Positions 56,526-64,000 of a stretch of 64,000 nucleotides of DNA are shown here, piece by piece. Where the stretch lies: assembly GCA_036571765.1 (NCBI GenBank), contig BROE01000028.1:6627283-6691282 (forward strand). Direction: 5' to 3'. The notes below the pieces were generated by a model, which worked only from the letters and a program-made list of their open reading frames with translations, was not told where the DNA came from and ran no database searches. Numbering within the stretch: the first letter of the stretch is position 1; each line of letters opens with the position of its first letter. Both the position numbers and the translations under genes were made by a program. This stretch comes from Plecoglossus altivelis. Lineage: Eukaryota; Chordata; Actinopteri; Osmeriformes; Plecoglossidae.

Positions 56526-58908
56526 GTACGCTGCCCCGCCACCCATGAGAGCACCAAACATTTAGAGGAAGCGTCCATCACCATCACTGGATGGTTGTAA
56601 ATTCATGGTCATGTTCAATTTTGTATAAGGTCGATTTCTAACAGGCCCTGCTTTCCTGCGCTAGGGCCCATGGCATGTTAATCAATGTGTTATTACATGG
56701 GTCTTTTTCGACCGAGACCGCCCCCTGGCATTGCGTCATCATAAGCGTTCCCCTGGTCAGACGAGGTCTCTCTCAGAGGAGCGTGACGAGGCCACCAGCC
56801 CGCAGCTCACGCTGGCAGCAAGCGGCTGGGTCAAACGGACTGTGTGCTTGCGCGCGCGCATATGTGTTGTGTTGTGTTGTGTGTATGTGTGTGAGAAGTA
56901 AAAAGCTGCAGCCATGTCCTCCAAGGACTGCTGTCAGGTGGGGGGGGGGAGGGGGGAAGTATTATCAAGGGCTGAGGGGTCGGGAGGGGGAACACTGTGA
57001 GCAAGAGTGTCTATTGTCACATATCTTTACACTGTGAGTGGGCACATGACCACTGATTCATCCTAATGTCATGTGATCCACTCATGGGGCTGATAAGTGC
57101 TGGGGGGCGGGGAGGAAGGGTGGCGTGGCAATTTCACTGTAAGCGGGTGTCTGCAAACATTGTTTTAGCTCTGAATTGCCGAAGTGTTGGGTGTGCGACA
57201 CGCTAGGGGTGTGCCTGGGTGTGAGTGTTTGGTGTGTGATGGTGTGTGTGAGAGTCATTGCTAACATTGAAGCCTGTTAGAGTGAAACCTCGGGGGATGA
57301 TTAAACGAGAGAGACGTTCTATTCATGACTGGTTCAGTGGATGACCGTTATGGGAGTGGTATGGAGGGGGAGAGAGACAACAAGGGAGAAAGAAGCATAG
57401 CCAGAGTGACGAGAGAACGAAAGCCGAGAGAGAAAGAAATGGAGAGAGTGTGTAATGTGCATGTGTGGCGTTAGTGAGAACGGGATAGTCAGTATTAGAG
57501 TTTAAAGCTGTAATCTTCTTAACATGCCTGCTGCTGGGGCACATGCTTAGGAGGGACAGGCTGGAGCACAAGCACAACTACCACACACTCAAAGGACCAC
57601 TTCCTCCCTTCACCTCCTCTGGCCTCCTTTCTCCTCTCTCCCTTCTCTCCTTCTCCCCTTTCCCTGCCTTCTCTTCCTCTGTCTCTCCCTCGACACCTAC
57701 CCTCCTCACCTCTCCCTCCCTCTCTCCCTCCTCCCTCTCCAGCCTGTGGTGAAGCAGGCTCCCTGGGGGCTCCACCAGGGCAGCGGCTGGCCCTCCGGGG
57801 GAGGGTCCTGGGGGCGGGACCAGCGTCGCGGGGGCGGTCTAGGCATGCCCGGCCCCGTTAGCCAGGTGTCTCCCATGAAGAAGCCGTTCTCCAGCACTGT
57901 GATCGCCCCGCCCAAGTTCCCACGCTCTCCAGGCATGGGGCCCAAGTCCTGGGTGGAGGAGGCCATGTACCACACAGACAGCAACAGCAACTCGCTGCTG
58001 CCTCACCAGGTAGGGAGGGCTGTGTGCGTGGGTCGGGGGAGGGTGTGTGTTGGAGGTTGGGAATGTCAGAATATCACACACAAGACGTGTGTGGGGGTTT
58101 AGTTGTGTGATCATGTGTCTATCTTGAGTGTGTGTTTGCGGGCGAGACAGAGACTGGAGGTGGAGGGGAAGGGTGGTGCAGAGCATCATTGGAAACAGAG
58201 AGTAGGGTGCAGACAAAATGGTCAGTGATGGTTTCTATAGAAACAGCTCAGAATTAAGGGAAATTCGATGGCCAGTCTGATTTGCATCTCAATGCAACAG
58301 GAGGGTGTGCCATTTCTCCTGCTCTGTGAAACCCAGACCAGCGGTCAGAGCAATCGACAGCAAAGCAAAAGGTGCCAGGTTGGAATCCCCCTCACTGAAC
58401 ATTGCCCCCCTCCCCTCTTTGTCAGAGACTCTTCGTGTCCATAACCATACGCTCCTCCCAGAATTCCTCAGATGCCATGTCTCCGTCTGGTTGGGACGTC
58501 ATTAGACAGTTCAGTGGGGATGACGAACGAGAGACGGAACGCCCTTGTAACCACGCCTACAACCGTTCAGATACCAGCACGCCACCGCTGTCCAGAGACA
58601 GCGTTCTAGAACAGACAGCGCTCGATGAGACAACATTTCTAGAATAGATAACTCCCATTGACAGACAACATTCTAGAACACAAAAGTCTTGTAAAAGCAA
58701 TGTTCTAGAATAGATAACTCCCGCCAGCAACAAGGGAGTCAGAGTTAGTGGCGTGGAGCATGTTTCAGCTTTCACCCTGAACAGGATGTCCACCCACCGT
58801 GTCCTCAGCCATACAACATATTAAACTTCCATGTTTGTGTTCCAAGCTGGGCTTAATTCTGGACCCCTCCTCCACCTCCCTGTAAAGCCAGCTATAAGCA
58901 GTGTGTGC

Positions 58909-58945
<37 letters not shown>

Positions 58946-59492
58946 TCCATGTGTGGACCCTGGCCATGCTGGAGTGATCTGCTCTTACACAACCACAGCC
59001 TGGAACTGGACCTTCAGTGCCATGCTGGAGTCTCTGGTGTTCTGAGTAGCACACACACACAGACACACACAGATACACACATGCACCTACTTGCATACAT
59101 ACAGTGGAGTATTTGACTGTTGGCCTTGATGTGTGTGTGGTCATGTCTTCATAGCTCTACTGACAGAATGAGTGGAGAACTCTGCCATGACACATTCCTG
59201 GATCTCTCTCCTCTCTCTCTCTCTATTTCCATAGTAAGAGTTGCTCTCCAGCATGGCCTCATACGTCCACACTTCTTAAGTGAATAAATACGGAAAGAAT
59301 TTTAATCCGTGCGTGTGCCCACTCTCCGGACCCCCCCCCTTCCTCCTCCCACTCCCCTGAGCCAGGCCTCAGCTGTGACACACAGCACTACTGTCAGGAG
59401 ACATAGACCAGGGGACATAATGACACAGTTCAAACCTGCATATCTCCCTCTCTCCCACTGTCTCTCTCTCTTTCTTCATCTTCCATTCTCCC

Positions 59493-59530
<38 letters not shown>

Positions 59531-62404
59531 GATCGTCCGAGAATGTACGACAGTCTAAACATGCACTCCTTGGAAAGCTCTCTGATTGACATCATGCGGG
59601 CCGAGCAGGATCCAATGAAAGGTGACAATCTCCTTCCTGCTTCTCCAAAGGGAAGGGGCCGTTGGTGAAAACAGGAAAATATCTGCATAGACTCTTGCAT
59701 AGACTAAACAAACACCTAGTTATTGGGACAGGGGGGGGTGTAGTGGGGGGGGCAGAGGGAGGGGCCTCTAAGATAGTCTTCAGCTTCTAGCTAGCCTCCA
59801 GCCTTAGAGAGATGTGTGTTCTGCTAGTCCCACTCTTAACTGCTGTTCTTTTTTACATGCAGCCAGGGGCTATGGAAGACGCAGAGGTAAACTTCCTGTT
59901 GCCTCTGTGTGTGTGTGTGTGTGTGTGTGTGTCTGTGTGTGTGTGTGTGTGTGTCTGTGTCTGTGTGTGTGTGTGTGTGTGTCTGTGTGTTGTGTCCACA
60001 GCTCATGTTTAGTGTATGTTGTGAATTGACAAAACAGTCCATTGTGCTCTTAAACCTTTCGAGCTTTGGTTTGTATACAAAGGTCAGTAGCCAGACCCGC
60101 ATCTTAGACTGGTCTCATACAACGCTTCAACTCTCTCTGAGAAGGGAGCATTGAACCCTTTCAGCTGTGTTCCTTGATACTAGACTCACCTGTCCCCTCT
60201 CTCCTCTGGTCCTCTCTTCTGGTTTGGTCTCTCCTCTGGTCTCATCTGTCCTTCCTGTCCTCTCCAGGTCGCTCCTCCCTCTTTCCCATTGAGGACAGTC
60301 TCCTTGACGACGGCCATGGTAACCAGGGAGGTCCAGGGGGCCTGGGGCCTCCTTGCTACCCCCACCAGAACGGAGAGCACCTGGAGCGCTTCTCCCGCAA
60401 GGTGTTTGTGGGGGGGCTGCCTCCCGACATAGACGAAGGTGAGCAGTCATCCTTTCCTCCTCTTCCTCCTCCTCTCTGGTTCCTCCATTCCTCCCTCTCT
60501 CTCCTCTATGACTCGTTCATCAGTTGTTCATCCTCTGTCTCTCCTCAGATGAGATCACGACCAGCTTCCGGCGTTTCGGTCACCTGGTGGTGGACTGGCC
60601 TCACAAGGCCGAGAGCAAGTCCTACTTCCCCCCTAAAGGTACAGCTGCCCCCCCGCACACACACACACCTGTTGACAGCTCACACACACATGTACAGTAT
60701 ATATCCATTGATCGGGGTTTGAACGTGCTATCAGTGGTTTCCAGGTCTGTCTGTCTATCTATCAGGTGTACCTAGCCCTATCATCCGATCCGGTCTCCAT
60801 TTTGTACGCTGTGCAGTACACTGAGTGCGTTGTGTGTGTGTTGCCTAGGCTACGCCTTCCTGCTGTTCCAGGAGGAGAGCTCCGTCCAGGCGCTGATCGA
60901 GGCTTGTATTGAGGAGGATGGCAAGCTGTACCTCTGTGTCTCCAGCCCCACCATCAAGGATAAACCTGTTAGTACTGCTCTCTGTCTCTCTCGCTCTCTC
61001 TAATGCTCTCTCTAATGCTCTCTCTCTCTACCTCCACTGCTCTCCATGTCTCTCTGCCGGTCTCTCTCCCTCTTTCTTTGTGTCTCTCCGTGTCTCTCTC
61101 TACCTGTCTCTCTTAAGTGTGTGAGTCTTGCAGCTGTTCCAAGCTGAAATAGGGGAGGCTGTCACTGTCAGACATGGTAAGGCATTCTGGGAAATGTATT
61201 TATCCATCCCACCCACCCCAGGTCCAGATCCGTCCCTGGAACCTGAGCGACAGTGACTTTGTGATGGATGGCTCCCAGCCTCTCGACCCCCGCAAAACCA
61301 TCTTCGTGGGGGGGGTGCCCCGGCCCCTCCGAGCAGGTGAGGCCCCTTATCCAACCCAGCCCCCCCAGCCTCGTACCTGTCTCCCCAGGGCTGCAGAGCT
61401 GGCTGCGTGCGCTGTAGATCTGTCAGTTTTACAGCCTCGCCACCTTCCTTCCTACCACACGCTCTCTCACACTCCCTACTTCCTCTCGCCCTCCCTCCTT
61501 GTTTGTCACCCTCCCCTCCCCCATTACGAATGTGCTTCGTTTTATTAACTCTTTGCTGTCCTCTTTCCTTTCTCTCTCCCACCCTCTCTCGCTCATCCTC
61601 CCTGGCTTCCTCTCCTCCTCCCACCTCTCTCTCTCCAGTGGAGTTGGCTATGATTATGGACCGTCTGTATGGAGGTGTTTGTTACGCCGGCATCGACACT
61701 GACCCAGAGCTCAAGTACCCCAAGGGGGCGGGACGTGTGGCCTTCTCCAATCAGCAGAGCTACATCGCTGCCATCAGCGCCCGATTTGTCCAGCTGCAAC
61801 ACGGAGACATTGACAAGAGGGTAATCTCCCCCCTCCCCCTCCCCATCTTTCCAATCAGCATAAAGACAAAGACAGTCTCTCCAATCAGTCGAACTACAGA
61901 TTTGCTCTAGTTAAGTGAGCGTTGAGAGTGTTGTTTGCTGACGTCATTGTTTATGTTGCATCTTAATCGTCGCTGTTCTGTCAGCGTTTGGTTGTCATGG
62001 TGATGAAAAGTCTTGGTATTATTGAATATGTATCTTCTGTTTCCTACTTCGTTTCCACCTTCCTCGTCCTCCTTCTCCACCCCCAATTCTCTCTCCTTTT
62101 CCCTCCTCTCCCTCTCCTCCCCGCCCTCCACTCCCCTCCTCCTCCTCCTCCCCTCCTCCTCCTCCTCCCCCCCCAGGTGGAGGTGAAGCCCTACGTCCTT
62201 GACGACCAGCTGTGCGACGAGTGTCAGGGCGCCCGCTGCGGGGGCAAGTTCGCTCCGTTCTTCTGCGCCAACGTCACCTGCCTGCAGTACTACTGTGATT
62301 TCTGCTGGGCCAACATCCACTCGCGCGCTGGCCGCGAGTTCCACAAGCCACTGGTCAAGGAGGGCGCAGACCGCCCCCGACAGATCCACTTCCGCTGGAA
62401 CTGA
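55356..62404 (+). CDS. cpeb2: cpeb2, cytoplasmic polyadenylation element binding protein 2, complete coding sequence
   Basis: This is a cytoplasmic RNA-binding protein of the CPEB2-4 subfamily that binds U-rich 3' UTR elements and controls poly(A) length and translation (family knowledge). Ten coding exons join in frame to 818 residues: 55356-56525, 57743-58009, 59531-59621, 59863-59886, 60268-60438, 60549-60638, 60849-60967, 61222-61336, 61639-61820 and 62177-62404. Residues 1-510 are a low-complexity Ser/Pro/Asn-rich region. RRM1 spans about 562-650 (RNP2 VFVGGL, RNP1 GYAFLLFQ); RRM2 about 670-745 (RNP2 IFVGGV). The C-terminal ZZ-type zinc module has Cys 756, 759, 764, 773, 778, 783, 786 and His 791, 799. 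AYLQQRNNYNHH, MYDSLNMHSLE and the end QIHFRWN favour CPEB2 over CPEB3/4, although the start MGDYG resembles CPEB4. Confidence 0.95.
56526..59530. other. cpeb2 introns 1 and 2
   Basis: Intron 1 (56526-57742) holds a G-run (56940-56957) and a CT-rich tract before exon 2. Intron 2 (58010-59530) holds a TG tract (about 58914-58940), short CA runs (about 59049-59082), three spaced copies of a GTTCTAGAA(C/T)A motif between 58603 and 58712, and the CT tract before exon 3. No extra exon was recognised. Confidence 0.7.
57743..58009 (+). CDS. cpeb2: cpeb2 coding exon 2
   Basis: It has 89 codons, phase 0 both ends. VSPMKKPFSSTVIAPPKFPR and GPKSWVEEAMYHTDSNSNS are typical CPEB2/3 linker sequence; WGRDQRR corresponds to the GRDHRR block of the family. 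Acceptor follows a CT-rich tract. Confidence 0.94.
59531..59621 (+). CDS. cpeb2: cpeb2 coding exon 3
   Basis: It encodes DRPRMYDSLNMHSLESSLID then IMRAEQDPMK and one base of the next codon (phase 1). Its acceptor directly follows a 40-bp CT microsatellite (about 59489-59528), which serves as an unusually long polypyrimidine tract. Confidence 0.95.
59863..59886 (+). CDS. cpeb2: cpeb2 24-nt microexon (residues ARGYGRRR)
   Basis: It is flanked by TTTTTTACATGCAG and GTAAAC and is exactly 24 nt, so it can be included or skipped without changing frame. With the flanking split Gly codon it reads ARGYGRRR-GRSS, matching the 8-residue microexon of CPEB2-4 proteins. Inclusion creates RRRGRSS, a basic site of the type phosphorylated by AGC/CaM kinases. 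UGC triplets (CTGCTG, CATGC) sit in the upstream tract, as in SRRM4-dependent neuronal microexons. Confidence 0.93.
59909..59991. repeat. TG microsatellite just after the cpeb2 microexon
   Basis: About 80 bp of TG with TCTG interruptions begins 22 nt after the microexon donor site and is on the sense strand, so the pre-mRNA carries a long UG repeat there. Confidence 0.95.
60268..60438 (+). CDS. cpeb2: cpeb2 coding exon 5: linker and start of RRM1
   Basis: It has 57 codons, phase 1 on both sides: GRSSLFPIEDSLLDDGHG, then ERFSRKVFVGGLPPDIDE with the RRM1 RNP2 motif VFVGGL (residues 563-568). Confidence 0.95.
60549..60638 (+). CDS. cpeb2: cpeb2 coding exon 6: RRM1
   Basis: It has 30 codons, DEITTSFRRFGHLVVDWPHK then AESKSYFPPK, phase 1 both ends. 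Strongly conserved in CPEB2-4. Confidence 0.96.
60849..60967 (+). CDS. cpeb2: cpeb2 coding exon 7: RRM1 RNP1
   Basis: It encodes GYAFLLFQEESSVQALIEAC then IEEDGKLYLCVSSPTIKDKP and ends in phase 0 at GTTAGT. The acceptor is CCTAG. Confidence 0.95.
61222..61336 (+). CDS. cpeb2: cpeb2 coding exon 8: inter-RRM linker and start of RRM2
   Basis: It encodes VQIRPWNLSDSDFVMDGSQP then LDPRKTIFVGGVPRPLRA and ends in phase 1 at GTGAGG. IFVGGV is RRM2 RNP2. Confidence 0.96.
61639..61820 (+). CDS. cpeb2: cpeb2 coding exon 9: RRM2
   Basis: It encodes VELAMIMDRLYGGVCYAGID, TDPELKYPKGAGRVAFSNQQ and SYIAAISARFVQLQHGDIDK plus Arg, ending in phase 0 at GTAATC. LQHGDIDKR is the CPEB2 form (CPEB3 has LQHNDIDKR, CPEB4 LQHGEIDKR, from memory). 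Confidence 0.96.
62177..62404 (+). CDS. cpeb2: cpeb2 coding exon 10: ZZ zinc-binding domain and stop
   Basis: It has 75 codons plus TGA (62402-62404), starting VEVKPYVLDDQLCDECQGAR and ending DRPRQIHFRWN. All expected Cys and His ligands are present. Confidence 0.97.
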   Translation: MEVKPYVLDDQLCDECQGARCGGKFAPFFCANVTCLQYYCDFCWANIHSRAGREFHKPLVKEGADRPRQIHFRWN

Positions 62405-64000
62405 GGTGGTGTGTGGGAGGGGGGGGCATCCAGGAAGTGAGGACAGACAGGTAGGAAGTGATGCGTAGACAGGCGAGGAAGTGTGTCACTCAGTTTGTCC
62501 TCCCCCTAAGATGTCAGTCTAGAAGACATAAGTACTATACAGTATGTCGCTATATATACAGTCTGTATCTTTTGTAGCAGCCAAACAGTACAAGCCTCAG
62601 TTTTTCACCAAAATCCCGTTCCCATCTCAGGCTCCAACAACACTTTTGTGGTACTTTCATGTTTTGTAAGAGAGGACATTTAAAAAAAACACACACAAAA
62701 TAATAGATTGCTTTTTTGTAGTTTTTCAAATTATTTTTATATATTTAAGGTAGATATGAGAATGTTGTTGCATGGGGGGGCAGCCTGTCTGTCTGTCCGT
62801 CTGTGATTCTGGCTGCTGCTAGCTGCTCTCTAGAAAGTGTAGTGCTTTCTGGGAAATCCTTGATTCTACAATCTCACCCCAGGTCCTTACCAAAGGTAGC
62901 GAGACATTAGGAAACATAAAAGTGATACATTTCTGTCGCTCAAACTCTTACTTGCTATGTTTTCACTGTCTCCTGATTGCAGAACAGGTTAACAACAGCT
63001 ACATTTGATATAATTAATGAATCAATATTAATGATAACTATAGTTCTTAATGATCTATTAGCTAATGGTTTATTTCAGCGAGTCTACTATATCTGTGCTC
63101 CCGTAAAATCATACCTCAAAATGCAAATCTGGTTTGTACTAAGCTCTATTTACAAAGTCTTTATCACAAGCTATATTAGAAGCTTTGCTGCTATGTAACT
63201 ATAGGAACGGAGGTGTGGTAGTGGAGCACACCTGCAGTCAGAGGCCACGCCCTTTTAGCCTGGCACAGTAGAATAGGAACACATCAAGGTGCATGTTTGT
63301 GTCATCACACCTGCATGAGGAATACTTTCCAACACACAGCAGAGATGGGAGCGCATAAACCACCTGCTTCCTACCAATCAATATGAAGCCCTGGTAGAAC
63401 AGCATGGTCCATATTTCCTGATGCCAAGGTTGTACCATATTTAAACACTTAATCAACAGATATTGTGTAACTCCAATACGTGGAGAGAAAAAAAATGGTT
63501 CTAAAAAAAATATATATATCTTGCATGCGTTGATGTTTCCATGTGATTTGATGCGTTTACATAATACAAAAACCTGATACTGGTTGTTGTGTACATTGGT
63601 GGAGGCCGTTATTTTGTCACCCTGGTGAGATTCAAGGTGTTCGGCTTAGTGTCTGTGTCTGTGTTGTTCAGTGCCGTCTGTGGCGTTGTCAGTGTGGATT
63701 CAGGTGTCCGATGAAAACAATCTATATGTAGCACAGAAAGACAACATCGAAACTGTTTTGCCCCCAATCCCTTCCCCCCTTGTCACCAAGGTTACCGCTC
63801 TGTAGTGTAGCCCGTCAGACTATCGTAGGGACCCCGAGCAGCCACAAGGACCAGAGAGAGACCAGATAGCAGAGAGAGACCAGATAGCAGAGAGAGACCA
63901 GCGCGTGTGCGTGCATGTCCTGCTCTGTGACGCGGGTCTCTCCTGCGGTCCTCTGCATGGGTTAGGCTCTCTAACTGACTACTGTTACTCTCCACATAGG
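62405..64000 (+). other. cpeb2: cpeb2 3' UTR (extent not defined)
   Basis: Non-coding AT-richer sequence follows the stop codon. A UUUUUAU element (62734-62740) matches the consensus CPE, embedded in a U-rich stretch (62710-62755). I see no AATAAA or ATTAAA hexamer on the plus strand in this stretch, so the 3' end may lie beyond the window or use a variant signal. A short 18-bp tandem repeat lies at 63845-63902. Confidence 0.55.
63845..63902. repeat. 18-bp tandem repeat, about 3 copies
   Basis: The unit AGAGAGAGACCAGATAGC repeats head-to-tail with perfect copies in the middle. Confidence 0.88.

Overview
This is nuclear DNA of a vertebrate, almost certainly a teleost fish. It holds three protein-coding genes, all split by GT-AG introns and all belonging to vertebrate families. 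The introns are small, CA/TG and GA/CT microsatellites are very dense, and there is one run of 56 Ns typical of a draft assembly. The species cannot be fixed from the sequence. There is no bacterial, viral, CRISPR or tRNA/rRNA content that I can support.

Layout. (1) 1-17,690, minus strand: prdm5, a PR-domain and C2H2 zinc-finger transcription regulator. Thirteen coding exons from the start codon at 17,690 down to 6,306 give about 511 codons of a family length near 630. The last fingers and the stop codon lie beyond the left edge. (2) 17,691-23,594: prdm5/ndnf intergenic DNA. (3) 23,595-28,275, minus strand: ndnf, a secreted fibronectin type III neurotrophic factor. The complete 585-codon reading frame lies in three coding exons; a 5' untranslated exon is suspected near 34.2-34.6 kb. 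(4) About 28.3-54.9 kb: 26 kb without a recognisable gene, made of minisatellites, microsatellites, diverged dispersed repeats, an assembly gap flanked by near-duplicate sequence, and some unique GC-rich sequence at 32-36.7 kb. (5) 55,356-62,404, plus strand: cpeb2, a cytoplasmic polyadenylation element binding protein with ten coding exons and 818 residues, including a 24-nt microexon. Its 3' UTR runs toward the right edge.

How the genes relate. prdm5 and ndnf are neighbours on the same strand, as I recall them on human 4q27, which supports both identifications. cpeb2 is on 4p15 in human, so its presence here reflects a different gene order. Nothing suggests that the three genes act in one pathway.

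The most interesting points are: the cpeb2 microexon with a long UG repeat 22 nt after its donor site; a prdm5 donor site that lies on the edge of a microsatellite and appears to have moved 3 nt, adding one arginine codon; a 0.68-kb array of telomere-variant-like hexamers starting a few bases inside an ndnf intron; a CPE-like UUUUUAU in the cpeb2 3' UTR; and duplicated sequence flanking the gap that looks like an assembly error. I found no convincing new biological system.
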